From: Blastomussa wellsi
Lineage: Eukaryota; Cnidaria; Anthozoa; Scleractinia; Plerogyridae
Assembly (NCBI GenBank): GCA_947652115.1
Contig: OX393568.1
Coordinates: 24,400,463 to 24,464,462, forward strand
Length of the DNA: 64,000 bases
Direction of reading: 5' to 3'
This document shows, piece after piece, positions 24,373 to 36,300 of the stretch (the stretch's first letter is position 1; each line of letters opens with the position of its first letter). The notes under the pieces were generated by a model, which saw only the letters and a list, made by a program, of their open reading frames with translations, searched no databases and was not told where the DNA came from. Made by a program: the position numbers and the translations under genes.

Positions 24373-27300
24373 TTACGATCTGATGGAGTGCGTGGACGTG
24401 TAGCTGGTGGGGAGTGGGTCGAGGCGAATTGATCGTGGTGTGGGGGAGTGTCTCTCCCCACTACCCCCGGTCGGTAAACCTTCGACTATTACTTCCAGCC
24501 CACCGCTGTTGTCCAGTCTTCTCCCGCTGGAGGTAAGTTTAACTTCTGTCGAGTTTACTAGCGATGTATCGCTGTCGACTCCACGGCTTTTGAAAGACGA
24601 CGCCGATTCTGCCAATTTGTTACCAGGCCCTTTGCGCACACCAGCTTTGGCAAGAATATTGTTCACGTGGTACTTTTCCTGCAAGGGATCGAAATTTATG
24701 TTAATAGATGTCTAACAGATTGATTTAGGTTATAGATTTAATGGATTAATAGTGACAAGTGCACGAAATGTTTTCTCGATTTGCGGAATAACAAATATAT
24801 AAAATCCAAATTCACAGTACGCTGACGAAAACTACAAAAAGGCTCGCAAAGGTCAGTAAAAACACGAAATATAGTACAACAAACAATAACGAGAATTGTC
24901 ATGACGGATTACACTGCTTCAAGGAAATCTGTGCAGCTGTATTCTGCGCTTTACCTAACGCTATTTAGGCATGGTAAAAATGCAATTTGTTTACCCACGT
25001 AACACAGAAAGAGCTTTTCAGGAGTTCGTTAGGAAGTGCGTTCGTGCCTGAAGATCGAATTGGAATTTGGCGCGTTGGTTTCTTGAGGAAGGAGTAAAAC
25101 TGTGAAACCCGGAAAAAAAAACCCTCGGAACAGAGATAAGAACCAACAACAAACTCAACCCACATATGACGCCGGGTCCGGAATCCAACCCGGGCCACAC
25201 TGGAGCGAGCGCCACTGGAAAATAGTATCATCATGAGTGCAAAGCTACTAGTACCTTGGAGAGCGCCATCTTGACATCAGCCGGTGTATCGGGTATGATG
25301 GAAGCAATCAGGAACTTGACTGAAAACACAATGTGCTGAAAATAAGAAAATAAATCTTTTAAGCGAGATCTATCGCGATGTGGTTGCATACGAAAAAAAT
25401 AATTATAAAGCTATGAACTGAAGGTATTTTTTTTATCGTAATTACCAAAACAACGTAATTTGCGTTGAAATTGAGACAATAAACTGTGATCCTACGCCTA
25501 AAACATGGCGTACTTGCGACAAAAGCACGACTGAAAGTTTTGCAATGTTAATTAAAAGAAGAATAGGAATCTCTTCGGGTGCTTTAACGAAGACTATGTA
25601 ACGAGAATCGGAAAATCTTCGGTCAATACGAACGCACCTCAAATCCAATAATAAGCCATAGTCTGCTCGGTCCAGCTAAGTGCTGAGTGACGATAAGAAC
25701 TCGCTCAGTTGTGTTTGTAGTGCTGTTAAATACAAGTTCAGTTGTGTTTGTCGATGACGGGTCGCCTTCCCAAGTTCTGCCGTACGATGACGTAAAGGCT
25801 ACCAAGAACGAGTTGGTAACCACGCCTGCTACGTTTAGGAATTCCAAAATGCTGTACCACATGCCTGATATGAAAAAATGGAATATGACCAGGGATTCGA
25901 ATCTATAAGAAGTACGTCCATATGGGCAGTACATATAAGAACGAAAAGGCCAAAGCTATCAAGGAGCTAGTCGCTATGGACGTAATTAACTGTTTAACGT
26001 AGAAGACAAATTAGAAAACAAAGCAAAAACGACTGAACACGCGGGAATGAAAAAAGCACATTAACACTGTTCTTGTTTAAGCCTAGAGAAAGTGAATAAA
26101 ACAGCTAAAACCGTGATTAAAAAACCCGAGGGAAGGGCAAAAAATGTAACCGGCAGAATGCACAGAAAAAGCATGAAACAAAAACACGTCTTCGTGATAC
26201 ATAGCTACTCAACTCCGTAAATGTGAACATTTTAAGAGGTTTGTAAAAACCAACCTATGTCCTCAGCCCTGAAGGCGACAGGCCTTCTGTTTGTCCACAG
26301 CAGTCTCCTGGCGTCCACCTTCATGTCGATAGCATTTGTTAGCAGTGCGATCAGTGGGGCTAGCGGAAACGCTGCGGCAAACAGCTAGAAAGAATAATGC
26401 CATGTTCATAAATCTCAGGTCTCGGGGACATTCACATGTTATAACTTTCTTGGTTCAGTCTTAAAACTTGGTCTTTCTTAGACACCTAACAAAGTTGGTC
26501 GAAGCACCTTCTGGTACTAAGCACCTTAGTACCAGAACATGAACTATACCTTACGTTACTACAGGACGAGTAACTACCATAATTTCCGTTACAATATTAA
26601 CCTCTTACAAATTATATGGCACACGGGTCACGCATGCTTGTTAAAAACACGCTTTTGGTGCATCGAATTTAGAGGTTTTCCGCCGTAACGTGTTTTCATG
26701 CCGCGAACAACTCAGAAAGAACAAGCTTCCGCGATTTTGAAAACATGTTATAAGTTTTCTTTCTGCAGTTCTAGTTAAAAGTTTTAAATGATCCAACTTA
26801 AGAAAAAAATACGAGGCTTAGGACCGTATGGCAAAATCCCGACCAAGAAAGAACCAATCAGAACGCTCGGATTTTCCTTGCCATATAATGAAATGTACGT
26901 ATTTCTTGCCATGTCTAGAAATTAGCGTTTGCAAATCTCTTTCGTGAATTAAAGTCATAAAGGTATTTCAAATAGATATTTATGACTATTTTATAATCTA
27001 TAAGATTCAATCAGGTCTCTTACCATGAGAAATCCATACTGTAGTACTGCAAAGGAAAGAAAACAATAATCAGGCGCCAGAAGAAAATAATGAACACGAC
27101 GTTAGAGTTGATTGTAAACAATATGCATCACTAGCAAATAGCATATCATAATCACCAATTGCATAGCACATGCAATTCCTTGCCAAATTATGTAATAACT
27201 AGCCTGAGTGTAATTAATACCTTTCTCGTTGTACTCAGAGAGTGTAAAATCGCCAAGTTCTTCCTTGTTTCTCTCTCTTTCCAAGTAATCTTCTATGCTG

Positions 27301-30300
27301 AATCTCAGTTCACCACTCGCTGAAACTTTGCTACCACAACATTTTCTCTTCCACAAGCTTTTTAACCAACTAAGAAAAAACAAATCAACAATCGAAAATT
27401 AAGGTAAGCAACTAAAGGATTTGCACTAAACTGATAAAACACATTTATGGAACTGAGTAAACCTCGAGGCGACGGCGGTTAATCACTGGGCAGTACAATA
27501 GCTTGGTAGAATGCGCATTCTGCGTTTAACGAAAAACGTATTTAACAACGAAGAATTTACCATGTTTTAACTTGAAGTCGAGAATTGTCTAATTCGAATT
27601 CAAGAAGACTTTTCATAGTGGTGGACAGGTCGAAAGAGAAAGGAGCTGATTATCTTGAGTATGAAGTCTTGACAGTTACCCAAAGCAGAGTTAAGCTAAT
27701 AAGTAGATGAACAACAGAATGACTCTTTTGAATGTTGATGGTACTTACGGTTTTATGACATCAGAGAAGAGTTTGGGAAGAGGTTTCATCAGCATTAACA
27801 TGGCGACTTGAAGTGACAGCAATGTCATGCAGTCGTTGTTTTCGCCGCACTCGTCGCTGTAGTTCTGTCCCTTGCCGATAACACCTGTTTCCTTTGTATT
27901 CTGATATAAAAACGCAATATATTATATACCTCAAGTCCGACAATGAGACGGTGCAGCAAAGAATGATGAGAGTTATATTCAATGTTGCAAAGCTAGGACT
28001 TGGTTTGTTGAATAACACCGCCACACCGAAACCCACTCATTACAAACAACAGCTTTCTAGCTATATAGTAAGCCGTGGTTTCTAATAACGTCCACATCAT
28101 TTGAAGGATCTGGAGAAATCTTCAGAAACATTGATGAGGATGTTATTGATGCTTACTTTCATTATTTCTTGAAAGAAAAAAAAAACGACTGCCAAGCATT
28201 AATGTTTTAGTTAACAATGACCATAACTTGAAAATCACTGTACCTGACGAAAGAATGCGATGTAGAAGAGGGAAGTGTAAGAATTCACAAACTGAAATCC
28301 AAACAGTTTAATAATGAGCGCATCTTCGTATGACGTCTGTGTTCGGTGATTTTCTGTCAAGAAAAACAAGCAAAGATGTTAAAGGGTGCAGATTTTCTTT
28401 TCTTCCAGTGTATCACAACAAATATGTTGAGGTTTTCTATAACATAAGATTTTTGCAAAAGAACTATATGTGTTCTCCAACAAGCATAATCAAACGTTAT
28501 TCATGTTTTCGCACTTGGGTGGTGAAAGAGTCGAGAAAATGAACAAACCAACTAAACACACATGTTCTACGTTCTGTACAAATATCTAGTTTAAACTCGC
28601 TTCATTACATCTATTGCCTTACTTACCCCAATCCGTTAAGTACACTGCTAACTTCTGGTATATCTGCAAGAAAACAAAAACAGAAAACTACATTTGCATC
28701 CAGTAAAACTGCACACAAAACAGTTCTGCATTCATGTGCTACTTCCAAACAACACCTCACTTTATAGACTGTCTAAACAATGTTCACATGTGAGCAGCGT
28801 CACAAACCCTACTCATTTTTTGGTAAGAACGTACAATGTAGTTGTTCTTTAACTCTAGAAATGAATATCCATTAATGAAGCAACAATTTTTCATTACTAT
28901 ACAACTCCGACTTGAGGAATGTACGCCGGTGTACGTACATTGTGTCCTGTAGCGAAAGCCGAAACCGTGTACCTCCCTGTTAGAACGAAATGTGTTACTT
29001 TCGTTACCACCCCCCTCGGGGTGTTGTTGTGCAATAAAGACAACATGGCCGCTTGTTGTGTTCGATTAGTTCGTTAGAAATTAAGTGCCTGCGGACCCGA
29101 AGATGGACTTATCACATTGGTGGCAGCGGCGGTCCACTCCTATCAGGTCAGAGAATAGCCCGTTTTCTGTACGATCAGAGGTCGGAGATAGCACACTTCC
29201 AGCGACCAAAACACCACGTGCGTCGACTTCAAATCCATTCCGGCGTAATGATGATGACTTGTTAACCCTCGCAAAGTCACCAGAGGTTGGAGATAGCACA
29301 CCTGTACTACTTCCAGCGACCGAAACGCCATGTGCTTCGATTGCAAATCCATTCCGGCGTAACGAAGATGACTTGTTAACCCTCGCAAAGTCACCAGGGT
29401 TGACGGTGGTCCGTCCAACAAGGAAACCTGTTAAACTAGCGGAAGACTTCGATGGAAGACAACCCCTGAAAGAATATCTGATGCATTTTGAGCGCTGCTC
29501 GATCGTCAATGGATGGACCGAGGAAGAAAAGGCGATGTTTCTGGCCGCCAGTCTTCGTGGTGACAGTAGGAAATTGTTAAGTGGACTCACGGATTCAGAT
29601 TGTCAACAATACGACAAAATTGTGGAGAGATTGCAGCTACGATTTGGCGTGGAGAAACAAGCCGAGTTACATCAGGCCAGGCTGTTAAATCGTCGACAAT
29701 TCGAAGGTGAGAGTTTACAAGTGTTAGCTACAGATATTCGTTCAATGGTAGACCTAGCATACCAGGATTTGGGTGCTCCCGTGCAGGAACGTTTTGCTGT
29801 GCAACATTTTATTGATGCTTTGAGTGATAAGGATGATAGACTGTATCTTAGACGGGAAAAACCGGGAACTCTCGACCAAGCCCTTTCCGTAGCTAGAGAG
29901 TTGGAATCCCTCCGACTTCTAGACAGCAATAATTCTTTCAGACGGGCGGGTAGTAAAGTCAGAGCCATGGAAACAGAACGAACACAATTGCAAACAAAGG
30001 TGGACGGGCTTAAGCTTCAGATAGACCAGCAACAACAGCAATTAGAAGCTCAGCAAAGCATCATTACGCAATTGAATGAATTTCTTGTAAACCAACTACA
30101 GCCACAGGGTACCCCAACTATCAGAAATGAAGTGCAACAGGGAAACCAAACCAGGGGATGGGAATGTTGGCATTGTGGAGAGAGGGGACACATGAGAAAA
30201 CAATGCCCTAAACGGAGGGGACGACCAGCATCTGACCAGTACTCGGGAAACGGGAACAGGGTGTCCTCGAGGGCCCAGTAGGATACCTGGACAGTCATGG

Positions 30301-33300
30301 GCCTCAAAGTTCTCACACTGCAGTTAACAATCTTAAAGAGGGTGGAAATGTGACAATAGTACCTAATCAGAGATCTCGCCCCTATGGACTTTATGTCATT
30401 GGGTTCATAGGACAGTGTAAAGTTGTTTGGCTGGTAGATACGGGTGCCGTGAGAAATGTTTTATCCTATGAGTGTTACAAGAGGTTACCTGAGGATGCTA
30501 AATTCCCCTTGCGTGAAGATGGCTCACAAGTGTTTGTGGCAGACGGGCGCAGAACCAATACGTATGGCACAGGGGAGATGACTATAAGGATAGGAACTCA
30601 AGATGTAATCTTACGTGTACTGGTAGCTGACATTGAGGACTCGGCCATATTAGGCATGGAATTCTTGTCTGATGTAGATGCAAAGATTGACCTAGTTCAG
30701 CAGCAACTTCTTATCAATGGAGAGGAAATTGACTGTTGTAGTGAGAGTTTCCAGCAACTCAGTCTCAGATGCATCACTCGCCGTGTTGTAGTAATAGAAC
30801 CACATTGTGAGGCAGTAATACCAGTTCATCTTATCCACCGACAGTCAAAAGCTGAAAATGCTAATCAAGGATTGCGAATTTTAGAACCCTGTGGCAACCG
30901 TCTACAAGACAGAGGCCTGTATATTGGAAGGACTCTGGTTTCTGCAGGAGATAACGGCCTTGTACCAGTGCGAATCCTAAACACTGCTGACAAAACGCAA
31001 ACTATCGGTGCTCAGACTGTGGTAGCTGTGGCCAAACCAGTTTCCAACGTGGCAGAGCTGGAGTTTCCTGGAACTAGCTCTCAGGGCTCCACAGGTGGGA
31101 TTGACCAAAGCCAGAGGAGGGCGGAGGAAAGTGGAGACATGTTACCAGATCCACTCAGGGAACTTTGGCGGCGCAGCTCAGAACAGTTGACCGAAGAAGA
31201 AAACCAGGCAGTTGCTGGGCTCTTACACCGGCATAAAGACGTATTCTCCTTATCAGAACAAGATCTTGGCAGAACCAACTTAGTGACACACAACATCGAC
31301 ACAGGCAATGCAAGACCAATCAAACAGCATCCTCGCCGCACATCACCATCAAAACATGCGGAAATTGAGAGGCAGGTGGAGGACTTGTTACAACGTGGAA
31401 TTGTGAAGAAATCCAACAGTCCGTGGTCATCTCCTGTGGTGTTAGTTACCAAGAAGGATGGCTCGCAAAGGTTCTGTGTAGATTACAGACAGGTCAACGC
31501 AGTAACAGTCAAAGATGCGTACCCATTGCCGCGGATTGATGACTCTCTGTGTTCTCTTTCCGGTGCAAAATGGTTCTCCACCTTGGATCTGGCATCGGGA
31601 TATTGGCAAGTCCCCATGGACCCAGCTAGCAGTGCTAAAGCAGCCTTCGTAACCACCTCTGGTCTCTACGAGTGGAATGTTATGCCTTTCGGTCTAACTT
31701 CATCACCAAGTACCTTTGAAAGATTAATGGAACTGATCTTAGCAGGGCTAAGGTTTGAGACCTGCCTTATCTACCTTGATGATACAATTGTGTATGGGAG
31801 AACTTTTCAAGAGGAACTGGAGCGTTTAGAGGAAGTGTTCCTTCGCTTTGCATCAGCTGGACTTAAGTTAAAACCAAGCAAATGTCTGCTGTTCCAGAAA
31901 CGTGTCGCATATCTTGGCCATATTGTATCTGAGGAGGGCATCGAGACTGACCCTGCGAAGGTTAAACGAGTTCATGAGTGGCCAGTGCCTGAGAATGCAA
32001 CTGAAGTAAAGAGCTTTCTAGGACTTGCCAGTTACTATCGACGTTTTGTTCCAAGTTTTGCACTGGTAGCCCGGCCTCTTCACAAACTGACTGAAGTAAA
32101 TGTTGACTTTACTTGGACATCCGAGTGCCAGGTGTCGTTTGATACATTGAAGACCTTGTTGGTCACAGCTCCTGTCTTGTCATACCCAGATTTCACTGCG
32201 GAGTTCATACTTGACACTGATGCCAGCAACCATGGTATTGGGGCAGTCTTGAGTCAGTTAAAGAATGGGGTGGAGCATCCAGTTGCTTATGCGAGCAGAA
32301 CGTTGACCAAGGCCGAGAGAAACTACTGCGTTACGCGGAAAGAGTTGCTTGCTGTTGTGGAGTTTGTGAAGCAGTTTCGTCACTATTTGCAGGGGCCGAA
32401 GTTTCACATAAGGACTGACCATGCCCCTCTTCGCTCAGTGCTTAAAGTCAAGGAACCAGAGGGACAGTTGGCAAGATGGATAGAGTTCCTTAGCGTGTTT
32501 ACATTTGAGATTGAGTATCGAGAAGGCCGACGACATCAAAATGCTGATGCCATGTCACGAAGACCTTGTAACGATGGTTGCAAATGGTGTAAGGAGTGGA
32601 AGAAGGTTGAGCAAGTGATTAGTGTTGCTGTTCAGACTGATGTTTCCCTGGCTAGGAGTGACGAGTTTGTAAAAGAGCAAACGGAAATTCTTCACGATAA
32701 GAGAGGGGGAGCAGAATTGTCGTCAGCTACTACTGAACATTGCTTTACCAATGATCAGCCTGAAACTTGGTGCAAAACGATCAAACTGAAACCAACTTGG
32801 ACTCGAGAGTACCTTCATGAGCAACAAGCGGCAGATCCTAGATTAAAGGTGATATTACAGTTCAAAGGTGCAAGTGCAGTCCGACCGAAGTGGGAAGATG
32901 TCTCTGCGTACGACCGCACAGTGAAGGCGCTTTGGGCCCAGTGGGACCAACTGGAAATCCGAGATCAAGTACTATGCCGGAGGTGGGAAGAGGGAAGTCG
33001 TACTAGAATACAGTACCAGATTGTACTTCCAAGCAACCTACAAGAAACGGCGCTCAGAGCTCATCACAACCATACAACTGCAAGTCACCGGGGTGTCAAC
33101 AAGACACTGGGAGCGCTTAGAGCTCCATACTACTGGCCAGGTCTAACTTCACAAGTCAAGAGATGGATCAAAGTTTGTCACGAGTGTGGTGCCAAGAAGA
33201 GCTGGGGACGAAAGCGACGTTCGCCTTTGAAGCAATATGTGGTTGGTGCTCCGATGGAACGTCTTGCGATGGACATACTTGGACCACTACCTCAGACACC

Positions 33301-36300
33301 TCGTGGCAATAAATTTGTTCTTGTTGTAACCGACTACTTTACAAAGTGGACTGAAAGCTATGCTATCCCGAATCAAGAAGCTGTTACAGTAGCTGAAAAG
33401 TTGGTGGGTGAATTCGTGTGTCGTTTTGGAGTTCCTCGGGAGTTACATAGTGATCAGGGAACAAACTTTGAGTCCAAAGTCATGGCTGAAGTGTGTAAGC
33501 TCTTGGATATCGAGAAGACTAGAACCACCCCATTACATCCACAGTCAGACGGACAGGTGGAACGGTACAATCGAACATTGATTGAAATGCTGAGAGGAAA
33601 ACTTAAAGAAAGTCAAGAGGACTGGGACTTACAACTTCAACCTTGTATGATGGCCTACAGAAGCTCTGTGCATGAGTCTACGGGGGAAACCCCAAACATG
33701 CTAATGCTTGGACGTGAAATTGAAGTCCCACTTGACGTAGTCACTGAGTCAACTCCAGACATGCCGCCTCTGTCAACTGAGTATGCATTGGCCCTTCAAC
33801 AGAGACTGGCTGGCGCCCACGAGGTAGCACGACGACATCTCGGAAAAGCAGCAGAACGGCAGAAGAGAAACTATGACAAACGAGTGTCCAGTAAACCTTT
33901 CCGGGTAGGAGACAGCGTCTGGCTGCACAACGTACGCCGAAAGAAAGGCAGGAACCCCAAGTTGGATTGTCCGTGGGAAGGGCCTTATTTGGTGGTGTCT
34001 GTGTTGTCAGATGTAACATATCGTATTCAAAGAAGTCGAAGGGCAAAAGCTAAAGTTATTCACGCAGACCGACTCAAGCCATATCTCGGACCAGCATTGA
34101 GGAGCTGGATTTCGGAGGAAGGAGAGACTGTTACGCCTGTATCCCAAGTTGCGAGTGTTGGAGAAATTGAGCCTGTCATCCCGGGTGGCTCTGTTCCAAC
34201 TGTGCTGAGGGAAGGTGTTCTGGATGGCAGCATGGCCGTGGAGTCTCCGAATTCTGTTCGTGGTAGCATCCAACCTGATTCAACAACAATGTCCGAGCAG
34301 CCTGAATCTGATGCGGAGAACGGTGACGACGAAGCAGACATGGGAAGTGATACAGATGCAGAGATACCTGCTGATGCCCTGCCAGTCGTTCCAGTCATAG
34401 ACCAACAGGGCGTGTTGGAGAAGGACCGTAGGACCCCTTCCCGAGAAAGTCTACCACATAATGTACGGACACGTTATGGAAGGGAGCGGAGAGAACCAAA
34501 TCGTTACGGTGATTGGGTCTAACCCCTTCATTCCCTTGGACATTGAACACTCAAATAGACTTTTAAGAGTTTCTTAAGCGTGCTGGACAGAGTAACTTTG
34601 AGTGACATTAGTTTCTATTGTTTACTGATCTGTGCTTGTTGTTTTACAAGAACCTTACAAGACGTTCAGAGCTGTTGTTAAATTGTTAACTTTATTCGTT
34701 CATGTTAGAGTTGTTAGCACCGCGACACTGAGGACAGTGTCTCTTAGGAGGGGGAGCATTGTAGCGAAAGCCGAAACCGTGTACCTCCCTGTTAGAACGA
34801 AATGTGTTACTTTCGTTACCACCCCCCTCGGGGTGTTGTTGTGCAATAAAGACAACATGGCCGCTTGTTGTGTTCGATTAGTTCGTTAGAAATTAAGTGC
34901 CTGCGGACCCGAAGATGGACTTATCACAGTCCATTCCAATGGATGCAGCTCCTCATAAAAGGGATAAATCTGAGGTTATTATATACAAACCTTTCCCATG
35001 ATCATAATAGAACAGGTGTTGATAAACGTGGAAGTGACACTCGCCATCAGAAGACCTGCTTCTCCTCTGCTTTTGAAATAATCTTCTCTGGCGATCACAC
35101 GATAAATAATCACCGCCACAACACTACCAAGCACCAGGCAAATCTGATAAGAAAACACGGCAACGATCTTGACGTTAACATGAAAATTAACTATCCATGA
35201 TATCTCCTAAGTATAGCACAATGAACTTGTGTTAACTACAAACACTTACTCACCATAAATGAAGCTACAATATTATATAATATCTTTGGGAATGCAAACA
35301 TTGCCTTCAAATAAAATGAAACCATGAAGTCATAATTTGCCAAGGTAGAAAAAACACCAAATAGCTAGTAACAATAAAAAAAAAAAAAAACAATAAACTG
35401 AAAAGAGCCCAGGATTGCTTCTAATGGGATTGAGAAGGAGTGTCATTGAAAAACTTAAAAAAATAAGCTTAACTTTTCAAGATGTGCCATTTTCGTTGTT
35501 TGCCAAACATAGAAAAATTATAGGCGAAAGAATCCATCCTTTCAAGTGCAATGAAGCATTCTGCCCAAGTACATTTACTGCAAAAATTATTCCAAAAAAT
35601 GTCCAACAGTAATGCTCATACCATAAACAACATGACTCCAAAAGAGCCCGACATCTTGAAGAATCTTTTTATGAATGGATAAATTGAGATCTCATCTCCC
35701 GTTACTGGGTCCTGAACAAAACAAGAAAATAAATATATAAATAACAAACTAACTACTTATTTGGAATTAATTAACCTAACTCATTTGATAACAATAAACA
35801 AACAAAGCAAAGCTCATATTACATGCAACGTTTTTGTCCCACTTCAAACATGTTTGTCATTAATGTACATGTTGGTGTTGCTCAAATCCCAGCTTGCACA
35901 ATGGGCGATGTAGCAGCTTTCCTAACATATAATGTGATTGGTTTGATACCCTAGCCCTAAACAAAAGACTCAACAATTGAAACAATGACTTTGTCTTGAA
36001 AACAATAGAAGCTGCTTACAATAACAAACAAAAGTAGTTTTGGATAGCTGCTACACTACCCTGCACAATATACCAGCAAGCAACAACATTAATGAGCCAA
36101 TTATTGCTATTGCATACTTGCCTTTTTCAAAACTGTGCCATAATACTGAGGGCGATTTGGTTCCTGAAGATAACAAGATGATCGCTTGGTTAGATTATAC
36201 TTCTGGAGAGTCAATACAGAGTTGAAACCAAGGAATAACACTGATTTCGTATAATAAAACTAAAAAGTTCAATTATGACATCAGCATAGTCCCAACAGGA

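Larger units (their letters stand above)
28948..34928 (+). mobile_element. Intact Ty3/Gypsy LTR retrotransposon
   Basis: This 5981-bp element has 169-bp LTRs (28948-29116 and 34760-34928), both TGTAGCG...TTATCACA, with no difference that I can find by eye. Four-bp target duplications GTCC flank it (28944-28947, 34929-34932). A TGG-initiated primer-binding site starts at 29118 and a polypurine tract ends just before the 3' LTR. Gag and Pol frames are open, and order PR-RT-RH-IN defines the Ty3/Gypsy type. It lies antisense in the anoctamin intron between exons 13 and 14. Without it that intron would be about 340 bp. Confidence 0.96.

Noticed and set aside
29081..29590. Antisense 169-codon frame across gag
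   Set aside because: It is a shadow of the duplicated gag N-terminus on the opposite strand, with no known motif.
30350..34522. Independent Pol start at 30350
   Set aside because: The codon there is GTG, the frame is open back to 30236 inside gag, and a complete frameshift signal precedes it.
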